From: Mesorhizobium sp. WSM4311
GTDB lineage: Bacteria > Pseudomonadota > Alphaproteobacteria > Rhizobiales > Rhizobiaceae
Length of the DNA stretch: 64,000 nt
NCBI RefSeq assembly: GCF_002295115.1
Contig: NZ_NSFV01000003.1
Location: 372,001-436,000 of the forward strand
Direction: 5' to 3'
Positions 20,355 to 28,674 of the stretch are shown piece after piece. Position numbers and translations under genes: made by a program. The number at the start of each line of letters is the position of its first letter. Positions within the stretch are counted from its first letter, which is position 1. The notes below the pieces were generated by a model that was not told the DNA's origin, did no database searches, and saw only the letters and a program-made list of their open reading frames with translations.

Positions 20355-21101
20355 ATGAGCTTGATCGAGACAGACGATGTTGACGGCGCAGAGAGCATCT
20401 CGCTGCATCAGCGCATCCTGTCCGACATCAGGGAAAAGATCCTGTCGGGCGCCTGGGCGCCCGGACATCGCATCCCGTTCGAGCACGAACTGACGACCGA
20501 GTACAATTGCTCGCGCATGACCGTGAACAAGGCGCTGTCGCAGCTGGCCAAGGCCGGGCTGATCGAACGCCGCCGCCGCTCGGGCAGCTTCGTCCGCCGG
20601 CCGCAGTCGCAGGCAGCGGTGCTGGAACTGCACGACATCAGGATCGAGGTCGAAGCGCTTGGCCTGCCCTATCGCTACGAGCGGCTGGAACAGCTGAAGC
20701 GCCGCAGCAACGCGGAGGACAGAGCGCTGCTCGGGCTATCCGCCGCAGGGTCGGTGCTATGGGTCGAAGGCCTGCATTTTGCCGGCGAACGGCCATTCGC
20801 GCTCGAGCAGCGCCTGATCAATCTTTCCGCGGTGCCGGAAGCCGGGGACGAAGAGTTTCTGGAGATCGCCGCCGGCCCCTGGCTGATCGGCCGCGTACCA
20901 TGGAGCGAGGCCGAGCACCGCATCCGTTCCATGGCCGCCGATGAGGCTATCGCCGACGCGCTCGACATCGATCCGCGCGCGCCTTGCCTGGTGGTCGAGC
21001 GCCGCACCTGGAGTGCTGAACGCCCGGTTACGCATGTGCGGTTTATCTATCCGGCGGAAAGTCACACGCTGGTGGCAAGATTCACGCCATCGCAGGGGTA
21101 A
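20355..21101 (+). CDS. hutC: Histidine utilisation repressor HutC (GntR family)
   Basis: This 248-residue regulator has an N-terminal winged helix-turn-helix (about residues 17-85, with the typical PFEHELTTEYNCSRMTVNKAL block) and a C-terminal UbiC transcription-regulator-associated domain that binds the effector, urocanate in characterised HutC proteins. The start is ATG 20355 with AGGA seven bases upstream; a TTG one codon earlier is less likely. It follows hutF by 13 bp in an apparent two-gene transcript. The perfect palindrome at 18917-18930 is its likely target. A family A repeat begins nine bases after its stop. Confidence 0.94.
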   Translation: MSLIETDDVDGAESISLHQRILSDIREKILSGAWAPGHRIPFEHELTTEYNCSRMTVNKALSQLAKAGLIERRRRSGSFVRRPQSQAAVLELHDIRIEVEALGLPYRYERLEQLKRRSNAEDRALLGLSAAGSVLWVEGLHFAGERPFALEQRLINLSAVPEAGDEEFLEIAAGPWLIGRVPWSEAEHRIRSMAADEAIADALDIDPRAPCLVVERRTWSAERPVTHVRFIYPAESHTLVARFTPSQG

Positions 21102-21109
21102 GCACCTCT

Positions 21110-21211
21110 TACCCTCCCCTTGTGGCGAGGGTCGCTGCGAAGCAGCGGGGTGGGGGCGGCGCCAGCCCCCCACCCGGACCTGCGGTCCGACCTCCCCATA
21201 AGGGGGAGGTA
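21110..21211. repeat. Intergenic palindromic repeat, family A, copy 2
   Basis: This roughly 102-bp element lies between the convergent hutC and ridA genes. It shares with 1877-1965 the outer arms (TACCCTCCCCTTGTGGCGAGG and its complement at the far end), the GGGTCGCTGCGAAGCAG block and the inner CGGACCTGCGGTCCG hairpin. It is longer than copy 1 in the central loop. Placed between two stops, it could act as a bidirectional terminator. Confidence 0.8.
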
Positions 21212-21227
21212 GAAGGCCGGCCGTGCC

Positions 21228-21572
21228 TTAAATCGCCGCCGTAACGATAATCTCGACCAGATATTCCGGACCGGCGAGCTTGGCTTCGCCGGTGGCGCGG
21301 GCGGGGGTGTGGCCCTGCGGCACCCACTTGTCCCATTCAGAATTCATTTCTGCGAAGGTACCCATGTCGGCCAGCCAGATGATCGCCTGGACGATCTTGG
21401 TCTTGTCGGTTCCGGCCTTGGCCAGCAATTCGTCGATGGTCATCAGGATGTCGCGGGTCTGCGAGGCGACGTTGCCTCCGGGCTCGCCGACCTGGCCGGC
21501 CAGATAGACGGTGTTGCCGTGGATGACAATCTGGCTCATGCGCGGGCCAACATCGATGCGACGAATGCTCAT
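21228..21572 (-). CDS. RidA family protein (reactive intermediate deaminase-like)
   Basis: This 114-residue protein of the RidA/YjgF/UK114 family has an ARATGEAKLAGPEYLVEI motif with the conserved Arg (about residue 96) that in deaminating members binds the imine substrate carboxylate. RidA proteins hydrolyse reactive enamines and imines from PLP enzymes, but many subgroups have other or unknown roles. It is transcribed alone, convergent with hutC and divergent from the zinc transporter. AGGAA upstream of ATG 21572 supports the start. Confidence 0.88.
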   Translation of the reverse strand: MSIRRIDVGPRMSQIVIHGNTVYLAGQVGEPGGNVASQTRDILMTIDELLAKAGTDKTKIVQAIIWLADMGTFAEMNSEWDKWVPQGHTPARATGEAKLAGPEYLVEIIVTAAI

Positions 21573-21724
21573 GGGAGGTTCCTTCCTGTTACGGGTTGCG
21601 ACTGTTTAGAGTTGCGGTTCGCTTGGGGCAAGGCCGCCGGCGCCAAATCCCCTTGGACCAGTGCGCAAAGGACTCACGGCAAGTTGAGCCGCCGGTCGCA
21701 ATTCCGCCCGATTGGCTTGTTGAC

Positions 21725-21742
21725 TAATGTAATAACATCACA
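21725..21742. promoter_or_regulatory. Zur-like box upstream of the zinc transporter
   Basis: TAATGTAATAACATCACA contains an imperfect palindrome, ATGTAATAACAT, in which ten of twelve positions pair. It resembles alphaproteobacterial Zur boxes and lies about 50-70 bp before the first transporter gene. Zinc-loaded Zur would repress the operon here. Assignment rests on sequence resemblance and position only. Confidence 0.65.
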
Positions 21743-21793
21743 TATCCAGTCGGCCCTTGCCCGCGGCCGGACTTCGCTGCTCCACGGAACGAC

Positions 21794-22612
21794 ATGACCC
21801 AGACCTGCCTGACATTCCGTGACCTGACGCTGGGCTATAACAGCCACCCGGCGATCCACCATCTCGACGGCACGATCCGCAAGGGCTCACTGACCGCCGT
21901 TGTCGGCGCCAACGGCTCCGGCAAGTCGACGCTGATGAAGGGCATTGTCGGCGTGCTGAAGCCGATGGCCGGCGAGGTTGTTCGCGCGCCAGGCGTGCGC
22001 GCCGCCTACCTGCCGCAGCAATCGGAACTGGACCGCTCCTTCCCGGCGCGCGTCGTCGACCTGGTCTCGCTCGGTCTCTGGCCGAAGCGCGGCATGCTCG
22101 GCCGCTACACATCAGAGGATCGCGCGGCGGTCAGCCAGGCGCTGATGGCCGTCGGTCTCGGCGGCTTCGAAAAGCGGCCGATCGACACGCTGTCAGGCGG
22201 CCAGCTGCAGCGCACGCTGTTCGCGCGGGTCTTGCTGCAGGACGCCGACCTCATCCTGCTCGACGAGCCGTTCAATGCCGTCGATGCCAAGACGGTCGGC
22301 GACCTGATTGCCCTGATCAAGCGCTGGCATGGCGAGGAACGCACCATCATGGTCGTCGTCCATGATCTCGATCTGGTGCGGCAGAATTTTCCCGAGACCT
22401 TGCTGCTTGCCCGCCAGCCGATCGCCTGGGGCGAAACGCGCGAGACGCTGAAGCCGGAAAACCTGCTGCGCGCCCGTCGCTTCCATGAGGCCTGGGAGGA
22501 GAACGCGCCCTGGTGCGAACCCGACGAGCATGGTCATGACCATGACCATGGCCATGATCATCATGGCCACGATCACGACCATCACCATGGCGCCGGTCCG
22601 AGGGCTGCCTGA
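21794..22612 (+). CDS. aztA: Zinc ABC transporter ATP-binding protein (AztA/ZnuC-type)
   Basis: This 272-residue ATPase energises zinc import. Motifs are Walker A GANGSGKST (about residues 38-46), signature LSGGQLQR near 134 and Walker B LILLDEP near 155. The last 30 residues form a metal-binding tail of His and Asp (several HGHDHDH-like units, about residues 246-266), probably a cytoplasmic zinc buffer or sensor. It is the first gene of a three-gene operon; its stop overlaps the start of the permease gene by one base (TGATG). The symbol follows the aztABC arrangement of ATPase, permease and binding protein; a ZnuCBA name would also be defensible. A Zur-like box lies upstream. Confidence 0.88.
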   Translation: MTQTCLTFRDLTLGYNSHPAIHHLDGTIRKGSLTAVVGANGSGKSTLMKGIVGVLKPMAGEVVRAPGVRAAYLPQQSELDRSFPARVVDLVSLGLWPKRGMLGRYTSEDRAAVSQALMAVGLGGFEKRPIDTLSGGQLQRTLFARVLLQDADLILLDEPFNAVDAKTVGDLIALIKRWHGEERTIMVVVHDLDLVRQNFPETLLLARQPIAWGETRETLKPENLLRARRFHEAWEENAPWCEPDEHGHDHDHGHDHHGHDHDHHHGAGPRAA

Positions 22613-23487
22613 TGGACGCGCTCTACGGTCTGTTCATCGCACCGTTCGCCGATTTCGGTTTCATGCAGCGGGCGCTGTTCGGCTCGCTGATGCTGTCGCT
22701 CGGCGCCTGCCCGATCGGCGTCTTCCTGATGCTGCGGCGCATGAGCCTGTCGGGCGACGCCATGGCACACGCCATCCTGCCGGGTGCGGCGGCCGGCTTC
22801 CTGTTCTACGGGCTGGAAATCCTGCCGATGACCATTGGTGGCCTGATCGCCGGCATCATCGTCGCGCTCGGCGCCGGTGCCGTCTCGCGCTTCACCATCC
22901 AGCGCGAGGACGCTTCGATGGCGGCCTTCTACCTGATTTCTCTGGCCATCGGCGTGCTGATGGTGTCGATCCGCGGCTCCAGCGTCGATCTCATGCATGT
23001 GCTGTTCGGCACGGTGCTGGCGCTCAACAACGAGGCGCTGACGCTGATCGGCGGCATCGTCGCGGTGACGCTGGTCAGCCTCGCCATCTTCTGGCGGGCG
23101 CTGGTCGCCGAATGCCTCGATCCGCTGTTCCTGCGGTCGGTCAGCCGGATGGGCAGCCCGGTGCACTTCATCTTCCTTGGTCTGGTCGTGCTCAACCTCG
23201 TCGGCGGCTTCCAGGCGCTCGGCACGCTTCTGTCGGTCGGGCTGATGATGCTGCCGGCAGCCGCCGCCCGCTTCTGGACCGTGCGCGTCGAGCCGATGTG
23301 CGTGCTGGCCGTGCTGATCGGCTTTGCCTCCTGCGTCGCCGGACTGCTTCTGTCCTATCACGCCTCGCTGCCGTCCGGCCCGGCCATCATCCTGTCGGCC
23401 GGCGTCGTCTACTTCGCCTCGATCCTGTTCGGCACGCGCGGCATTCTGCGCGCCCGCATCATCCATCACCGTCACAGAACGGCCTGA
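22612..23487 (+). CDS. aztB: Zinc ABC transporter permease (AztB/ZnuB-type)
   Basis: This 291-residue protein of the ABC-3 metal permease family has about eight or nine hydrophobic segments and an early MRRMSLSGDAMAHAILPGAA-like region (residues 41-62), characteristic of zinc/manganese permeases. It overlaps the ATPase gene by one base and precedes the binding-protein gene by 30 bases, so it is co-transcribed. It would form the inner-membrane channel as a homodimer. Zinc is preferred over manganese because of the Zur-like box and the His-rich tail on the ATPase. Confidence 0.9.
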   Translation: MDALYGLFIAPFADFGFMQRALFGSLMLSLGACPIGVFLMLRRMSLSGDAMAHAILPGAAAGFLFYGLEILPMTIGGLIAGIIVALGAGAVSRFTIQREDASMAAFYLISLAIGVLMVSIRGSSVDLMHVLFGTVLALNNEALTLIGGIVAVTLVSLAIFWRALVAECLDPLFLRSVSRMGSPVHFIFLGLVVLNLVGGFQALGTLLSVGLMMLPAAAARFWTVRVEPMCVLAVLIGFASCVAGLLLSYHASLPSGPAIILSAGVVYFASILFGTRGILRARIIHHRHRTA

Positions 23488-23517
23488 TCCCCGCCCCTCG
23501 AAAGGAGTCCCCCGCCT

Positions 23518-24459
23518 ATGCTGAGATCCATCCGTGCCGCCCTGGTGATGAGCGTTATAACATTAACTGCCTTTGGCGCATCGTCGGCTTTCGCGGCGCC
23601 GCTGAAAGTAGTCGCCAGCTTCACCGTCATTGCCGATTTCGCCAGGAATGTCGGTGGCGACCGCGTCGACATCACCACCATCGTCGGGCCGGATGGCGAC
23701 GCCCATGTCTATGAGCCGAGCCCGGCCGACGCGGTGGCCATGGCCAAGGCCGATGTCGTTCTGGTCAACGGCCTGCATTTCGAGGGCTTTTTGCAACGGC
23801 TGGTCGATGCCAGCGCCACCAAGGCCTCGATCGTCACCTTGACCAAGGGCGTGACGCCAATCGACTTCAAGCCTGAATTCGCCGACGCCGATGCGGCCGA
23901 AGGTGCCGGCACCGGGGGCGGCAAGACGGTGACCGACCCGCACGCCTTCCAGTCGATCGCCAATGCCAAGATCTATGTGAAGAACATCGCCGAGGCCTTC
24001 TGCGCGGCCGACAGCGAGGGCTGCGTCAGCTACCAGACCAATGCCGCCGCCTACACCAAGAAGCTCGACGCGCTGGAAGGCGAAGTGAAGGCGGCGATCC
24101 AGTCGATCCCGGAGGCCAAGCGCGTCGTCATCTCCTCGCATGACGCCTTCGGCTATTTCGAACACGAATACGGCCTGACCTTCCTCGCCCCGCAAGGCAT
24201 TTCGACCGATTCCGAACCGTCGGCCGCCGATGTCGCCAAGCTGGCCGAGCAGGTCAAGCAGCACAAGGCGGCGGCGATCTTCGTCGAAAACATCACCAAC
24301 CCGCGCCTGATCGAACAGATCGCCAGCGAAACCGGCATCAAGGTGGGCGGCACGCTTTATTCGGATGCGCTGTCACAGCCTGATGGCCCGGGTTCGACCT
24401 ATATCGACATGATGCACAACAACATCCGTCAGATCAAAGGTGCCATCCTCGGCAGCTGA
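23518..24459 (+). CDS. aztC: Zinc ABC transporter substrate-binding protein (AztC/ZnuA-type)
   Basis: This 313-residue cluster A-I metal-binding protein has a signal peptide (residues 1-26, cut after AFA) and an AGGAG ribosome site before ATG 23518. Likely metal ligands are His in GDAHVYEPSP (about 61), His in TDPHAFQS (about 141), His in SSHDAFGYF and Asp in LYSDALSQ near the C-terminus. No long His-rich loop is present, only a short acidic glycine-rich insert near residue 125, so this resembles AztC or Mn/Zn proteins more than classical ZnuA. It completes the operon; a hairpin terminator follows. No aztD chaperone gene follows it. Confidence 0.9.
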   Translation: MLRSIRAALVMSVITLTAFGASSAFAAPLKVVASFTVIADFARNVGGDRVDITTIVGPDGDAHVYEPSPADAVAMAKADVVLVNGLHFEGFLQRLVDASATKASIVTLTKGVTPIDFKPEFADADAAEGAGTGGGKTVTDPHAFQSIANAKIYVKNIAEAFCAADSEGCVSYQTNAAAYTKKLDALEGEVKAAIQSIPEAKRVVISSHDAFGYFEHEYGLTFLAPQGISTDSEPSAADVAKLAEQVKQHKAAAIFVENITNPRLIEQIASETGIKVGGTLYSDALSQPDGPGSTYIDMMHNNIRQIKGAILGS

Positions 24460-24472
24460 GGAGCGCCGTTCT

Positions 24473-24505
24473 CCGAAAGGCAAAGGCGGTCTCTGCCTTT
24501 TTCGG
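24473..24505 (+). terminator. Intrinsic terminator after the zinc transporter operon
   Basis: CCGAAAGGCA pairs with TGCCTTTTTCGG across a loop of about 11 bases, beginning 14 bases after the last stop codon. The T-run lies within the 3' arm. This is one of the clearest terminator-like structures in the window. Confidence 0.7.
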
Positions 24506-24684
24506 CCCAGGACTTCCGGCTCGACCTGTGGCGCGGTCTGCCCGATCCGTTCCAGGACTGGACGGCTTGAGTTGGAATCTTCGCCGGAAACGTCTATCTC
24601 TGCAGAACGATTTCCGCTGGCGGATTGCCGGCTACGTCGGGGAGTGGCAAGACTCCCCGCAAATCAGATTGCGAGGATGCTGCG

Positions 24685-25023
24685 ATGGAATACCGTGAAA
24701 TCAGCGACGACTATTCGGTCTCTGGCCAGATCCAGCCCGAAGATGTCGCTGCCATCAAGGAAGCCGGTTTCAAGGCCGTCATCTGCAACCGGCCGGATGA
24801 CGAGCAGCCCGGCCAGCCTTCGGCCAAAAGCATCGGATCGGCGGTCGAAGCCGCCGGTCTCGCTTTCCGCTACATCCCGGTGATCAGCGGCCAGATCACG
24901 AAAGAGAATGTCGAGGACCAGGCCGAGGCGCTGGACGAATTGGAAGGTCCGGTGTTCGCCTATTGCCGCTCCGGCGCGCGTTGCACGAATCTGTACGGGC
25001 TGATCCAGCAGTCGAAGGGCTAA
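24685..25023 (+). CDS. TIGR01244 family sulfur transferase / phosphatase-like protein
   Basis: This 112-residue protein matches the small phosphatase-fold family often called TIGR01244 or the beta-lactamase-hydrolase-like N-terminal domain. The active loop is YCRSGARC (about residues 93-100); its spacing (C-x4-R) differs from classical C-x5-R tyrosine phosphatases but is usual for this family. Relatives occur free or fused to metallo-beta-lactamase domains involved in sulfide handling. ATG 24685 is chosen because GAGGA lies eight bases upstream; the longer frame from 24625 has no such site. Its stop overlaps the convergent Lrp-type gene by four bases. Confidence 0.82.
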   Translation: MEYREISDDYSVSGQIQPEDVAAIKEAGFKAVICNRPDDEQPGQPSAKSIGSAVEAAGLAFRYIPVISGQITKENVEDQAEALDELEGPVFAYCRSGARCTNLYGLIQQSKG

Positions 25024-25487
25024 ATCGGCAGCGCGCCGGTCTCCTTCAGCGTCTCCAGCACGATCGCCGTCTTCACATGCTGCACGGATTCGTGCGGCAA
25101 GAGCACGCCGTTGACGAACTCCGACAGCGATTTCAGGTCGGGTGTCACCACCTTCAGTATGTAGTCCATCTCGCCGGTCAGCGCGTGCGCCTCCTGCACT
25201 TGCGGCAGCCGCGCCACCAATTCGCCGAAGCGTCGCGCATTGTCGCGGTTGTGGGTGGCCAGGGTCACCGAGATGACGTTGACCAGCGAGAAGCCGAGCT
25301 TGTCGCGGTCGAGCACTGCCCGATAACCCTTGATGAAGCCGTCCTCTTCGAGCCGCTGTCGGCGGCGCGAGCATTGCGAGGCCGACAGATTTACCCGCTC
25401 CGAGAGATCGTTGTTGGTCAATCGCGCATCGCCCTGCAGCAGCGCCATTATCTTGCGGTCAAATTGGTCAATGCGCGTCTCATCCAT
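25020..25487 (-). CDS. Lrp/AsnC family transcriptional regulator
   Basis: This 155-residue protein has an AsnC-type helix-turn-helix (about residues 6-60, LSERVNLSASQCSRRRQRLEE) and a C-terminal RAM/Lrp effector domain. It is divergent from hppD with a 138-bp gap, so it is the likely regulator of hppD, probably responding to tyrosine, phenylalanine or a keto acid. The start is set at ATG 25487; in-frame ATGs at 25502 and 25520 would add up to 11 residues. Confidence 0.9.
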   Translation of the reverse strand: MDETRIDQFDRKIMALLQGDARLTNNDLSERVNLSASQCSRRRQRLEEDGFIKGYRAVLDRDKLGFSLVNVISVTLATHNRDNARRFGELVARLPQVQEAHALTGEMDYILKVVTPDLKSLSEFVNGVLLPHESVQHVKTAIVLETLKETGALPI

Positions 25488-25625
25488 GGTTTTGTCTCTC
25501 AACATGCATGCTTCACGCATGAGATCATCATTTCAAGCGTTTGAATGCAAGCACCATGCGCCCGGCTCCGCGCTATGATGGCTTCAGATGGCCTTTTCAG
25601 GCCAAGCCAGCTTTGGAGGAATGCC

Positions 25626-26741
25626 ATGGGTCCCTTCCCGCACGACGCCCCGCCCGCCAAAATCAGCAAGGACAATCCTGCCGGCACCGATGGTTTCGAG
25701 TTCGTCGAATTTGCGCATCCGGAGCCGCGGAAGCTCGCCGAACTGTTCACCCGCATGGGCTATGTGGCGGTGGCCAGGCATCGTACCAAGAACATCACCG
25801 TCTGGCGCCAGGGCGACATCAACTATGTCGTCAACGCCGAGCCCGGCTCGCATGCGATGAAGTTCGCCGACAAGCACGGCCCGTGTGCCGCCTCGATGGC
25901 CTGGCGCGTGGTCGATGCCAAGCATGCGTTCGATCATGCCGTCTCGAAGGGCGCCACGCCTTACGAAGGCGCCGATAAGGCGCTCGACGTGCCGGCAATC
26001 GTCGGCATTGGCGGCTCGCTGCTCTATTTCATCGACGCCTATGGCAAGAAAGGCTCGGCTTACGACGCCGAATTCGAATGGCTCGGCGCGCGCGATCCGC
26101 GGCCGCAAGGCGTAGGCTTCTATTATCTCGACCACCTGACCCACAATGTCTATCGCGGCCAGATGGACAAGTGGTGGGATTTCTACCGCGAACTGTTCGG
26201 CTTCAAGCAGATCCATTTCTTCGACATTGACGGCAAGATCACCGGCCTGGTCAGCCGCGCCATCACCTCGCCCTGCGGCAAGATCCGCATTCCGCTCAAC
26301 GAATCCAAGGACGAGACCAGCCAGATCGCCGAGTATCTGAAGAAGTACAATGGCGAGGGCATACAGCACATTGCGGTCGGCACCGACGAGATCTATGCCG
26401 CCACCGACAAGCTGGCCGCCAACGGGCTGAAATTCATGCCGGGCCCGCCGGAGACCTATTACGACATGTCCTATGCCAGGGTGAATGGCCATGACGAGCC
26501 GATCGAGCGGATGAAGAAACACGGCATCCTGATCGACGGCGAAGGTGTGGTCGATGGCGGCATGACCAAGATCCTGCTGCAGATCTTTTCCAAAACCGTG
26601 ATCGGCCCGATCTTCTTCGAGTTCATCCAACGCAAGGGCGACGAAGGCTTTGGCGAGGGCAATTTCCGCGCTTTGTTCGAATCGATCGAGCAGGACCAGA
26701 TCAAGCGCGGCGTGATCAAGGTGGATGGCAAGGCGGCCTGA
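25626..26741 (+). CDS. hppD: 4-hydroxyphenylpyruvate dioxygenase
   Basis: This 371-residue Fe(II) dioxygenase converts 4-hydroxyphenylpyruvate to homogentisate. It consists of two vicinal-oxygen-chelate domains. The C-terminal one carries the iron ligands: His in YLDHLTHN (about residue 170), His in IQHIAVGT (about 249) and Glu in FFEFIQRKGDEGFGEGNF (about 330). ATG 25626 has GGAGGA five bases upstream, which decides it over the upstream in-frame ATG at 25545. It provides the substrate for hmgA, about 3 kb downstream on the other strand. The Lrp-type gene is divergent. Confidence 0.97.
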   Translation: MGPFPHDAPPAKISKDNPAGTDGFEFVEFAHPEPRKLAELFTRMGYVAVARHRTKNITVWRQGDINYVVNAEPGSHAMKFADKHGPCAASMAWRVVDAKHAFDHAVSKGATPYEGADKALDVPAIVGIGGSLLYFIDAYGKKGSAYDAEFEWLGARDPRPQGVGFYYLDHLTHNVYRGQMDKWWDFYRELFGFKQIHFFDIDGKITGLVSRAITSPCGKIRIPLNESKDETSQIAEYLKKYNGEGIQHIAVGTDEIYAATDKLAANGLKFMPGPPETYYDMSYARVNGHDEPIERMKKHGILIDGEGVVDGGMTKILLQIFSKTVIGPIFFEFIQRKGDEGFGEGNFRALFESIEQDQIKRGVIKVDGKAA

Positions 26742-26781
26742 AATCTCAAGCTCGTTTGCGGCTCGATCGGCTTTGATTTAA

Positions 26782-26991
26782 GTTCCGATCGTAAGAGGTC
26801 GAGCCGAGAACGTCTCCATAACCGAAGCCAGGGCTAGACTGCCGGAACTCGTGAGGCGCGCGAAGGCCGGCGAGGAGATCGTGATCACCCGACGCGGCAA
26901 GCCGGTAGCGCGTCTCCTCCCGCCTCCGGTGAGGGCGTGCCTTCTGCCACGCATCGGCACCAGTTCAGCCGTTGATGGGCCGACTATTTAA
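26782..26991 (+). pseudogene. Relic of a Phd/YefM-type antitoxin gene
   Basis: Between hppD and the DinB gene the plus strand encodes NVSITEARARLPELV followed by RRAKAGEEIVITRRGKPVAR (26809-26919), an almost intact core of a prevent-host-death antitoxin. The frame has a stop (TAA) at 26779-26781 and no ATG, GTG or TTG before the conserved core, and after the core it runs into unrelated residues to a TAA at 26989-26991. No toxin gene follows. It is best read as a decayed toxin-antitoxin remnant. Confidence 0.7.
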
Positions 26992-27006
26992 GATGAAAAT
27001 TGGCGA

Positions 27007-27543
27007 CTAAAGTCCCAGCCGCTCAACCTCCGCCTTCCTCAGCTTCAAATCATAATCGAGCAAAAACTCGTCCAGTTGCGGTGGCACAACCGATGTGCCG
27101 GACAGCATGGCGTGCACCTGGCCGCGGTGGTGGATGTCGTGCAGGAAGACATGGGCGAGGATGTCGCCGATCCTTTCAGGGATCATACCGTCCTCGCGCC
27201 GGTCGGTGACGACACGGCGATCGAGATCGGCTTCCGACAGGCCATCGCAGAAGGCGATCAGCCGCCGGTCCGCGGCCACCTGAGCGGCAAACAGCGGCTG
27301 CGGTTCGTCGAAGGGCGCAAAATCATCATGGGCTGCGGCGCCGACGCCGCCCTCTTCGAGAAAATCGAGATAGAGATAATCGACCGCGAGGATGTGGTTG
27401 AGCGTTGCCTTGATCGACGGGAAAAAGCTGGTGCGTTCGGCCTCGAACTCACCCGGCTTGAGCGCGAGCACGGCGCGATAGAGCCGGTCGTTCGACCACA
27501 GATTGTTGCCGGCCATGCGGCGCAGATGATCCAGAAGATTCAC
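27007..27543 (-). CDS. DinB family metal-binding protein, candidate thiol-dependent isomerase
   Basis: This 178-residue four-helix-bundle protein of the DinB/YfiT superfamily has the metal-binding triad His50 (TLNHIL), His135 and His139 (FLHDIHHRGQ). It is the last gene of the run hmgA, MBL-fold, fumarylacetoacetase, DinB, starting 20 bases after the previous stop. The superfamily includes mycothiol-dependent maleylpyruvate isomerase and thiol-S-transferases. The operon lacks a maleylacetoacetate isomerase of the usual glutathione transferase type, so this protein may supply that step; this is inference from context. Otherwise it is a DinB protein of unknown function. Confidence 0.88.
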   Translation of the reverse strand: MNLLDHLRRMAGNNLWSNDRLYRAVLALKPGEFEAERTSFFPSIKATLNHILAVDYLYLDFLEEGGVGAAAHDDFAPFDEPQPLFAAQVAADRRLIAFCDGLSEADLDRRVVTDRREDGMIPERIGDILAHVFLHDIHHRGQVHAMLSGTSVVPPQLDEFLLDYDLKLRKAEVERLGL

Positions 27544-27563
27544 CGCTGAAACCTCCGTATCCC

Positions 27564-28577
27564 CTATCCCTGGTATTTCTCGACCTTCTGCTCGATGGCG
27601 CCGAAGATCGAATGGCCCGTACTGTCCTTCATCTCGATGCGCACGGTGTCACCAAAGCGCAGGAATGGCGTCCTGGGTTCGCCATTCTCAATGGTCTCGA
27701 TCATGCGCAGTTCGGCGACGCAGGAATAGCCGGCGCCACCGGCCGAGACAGGCTTGCCCGGCCCGCCGTCGAGCTTGTTGGAAACCGTGCCCGAGCCGAT
27801 GATGGTGCCTGATACCAGCGGCCTTGTGCGGGCGGCATGGACGATCAGCGCCGGAAAATCGAAGGTCATGTCGACGCCGGCATTGGCGCGGCCGAACGGC
27901 TTGCCATTGAGGTCGGCAAGCAGCGGCAGGCTGACCTTGCCGCCGTCCCAGGCGTCGCCCAGCTCATCCGGCGTCACCGCGACCGGCGAAAAAGCCGAGG
28001 AGGGTTTTGATTGGAAAAAGCCGAACCCCTTGGCCAGTTCCGGGCCGGTGAGCGCGCGCAACGTGACATCATTGACCAACATGACCAGCCGGATCGCGGC
28101 ACGCGCTTCATCAAGGCTTGTGCCCATCGGCACATCGTCGACGATGACGGCGACCTCCGCCTCCATGTCGATGCCGAAGGCTTCGTCGGCCATGCGGATC
28201 GGATCGCGCGGCGCAATGAAGGAGTCCGAGCCGCCCTGGTAGATCAGCGGGTCGGTCCAGAAGCTCGCCGGCATCTCGACGCCACGCGCTTTGCGCACCA
28301 GTTCGACATGGTTCACATAGGCGGACCCGTCGGCCCATTGATAGGCGCGCGGCAACGGCGAATGCGCGTCGTGCTCGTGAAAGCGGGCTGACGGCACCGC
28401 ATTGTTCTCCAGCGATTCCGCGATTGTCGATAGGTGCGGCGCGATCCGGCGCCAATCGTCGAGTGCCGCCTGCAGCGTGCGCGCCAGGAAGGAGGCGTCG
28501 GTGTACTGCGTCAGGTCGCGCGAGACGACGACGAGTTTCCCGTCGCGCGTCCCGTCCTTCAATGTGGCAAGCTTCAT
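27564..28577 (-). CDS. Fumarylacetoacetate hydrolase family protein (probable fumarylacetoacetase)
   Basis: This 337-residue FAH-fold hydrolase is expected to cleave fumarylacetoacetate to fumarate and acetoacetate, the last step of the homogentisate pathway. The metal site is visible as Glu-x-Glu in GIDMEAEVAVIVDDVP (about residues 135-142) and Asp in MLVNDVTLRAL (about 170). The length and layout fit the bacterial single-domain-plus-N-terminal type. It lies between the MBL-fold gene (91-bp gap holding a repeat) and the DinB gene (20-bp gap). The role is supported by hmgA in the same run; a related beta-diketone substrate is possible. Confidence 0.9.
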   Translation of the reverse strand: MKLATLKDGTRDGKLVVVSRDLTQYTDASFLARTLQAALDDWRRIAPHLSTIAESLENNAVPSARFHEHDAHSPLPRAYQWADGSAYVNHVELVRKARGVEMPASFWTDPLIYQGGSDSFIAPRDPIRMADEAFGIDMEAEVAVIVDDVPMGTSLDEARAAIRLVMLVNDVTLRALTGPELAKGFGFFQSKPSSAFSPVAVTPDELGDAWDGGKVSLPLLADLNGKPFGRANAGVDMTFDFPALIVHAARTRPLVSGTIIGSGTVSNKLDGGPGKPVSAGGAGYSCVAELRMIETIENGEPRTPFLRFGDTVRIEMKDSTGHSIFGAIEQKVEKYQG

Positions 28578-28629
28578 GCGGTTTCCTCTCCTTGTGCAGC
28601 TTTCACACTGCTTAGTTTCTTTGTCTTGC

Positions 28630-28674
28630 GCATGATCTCCAGCGAAAACCGGTTTCCACTTTTCGGGATCATGC
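28630..28674. repeat. Short palindromic repeat, family B, copy 1
   Basis: GCATGATC (28630-28637) and GATCATGC (28667-28674) are exact reverse complements enclosing a segment with GCGAAAACCGGTTTCC and ACTTTTCGGG. Elements of this type (outer GATC-containing arms, inner AAAACCGG) are widespread in Rhizobiales. The stop codon of the MBL-fold gene (28669-28671) lies inside the right arm, so the element forms the 3' end of that gene. A related copy is at 40805-40852. Confidence 0.7.

Noticed and set aside
23550..23568. GTTATAACATTAAC inside the start of the zinc-binding protein gene as a second Zur box
   Set aside because: It encodes part of the signal peptide, pairs poorly outside an 8-bp core, and lies inside the operon where a Zur site is not needed.
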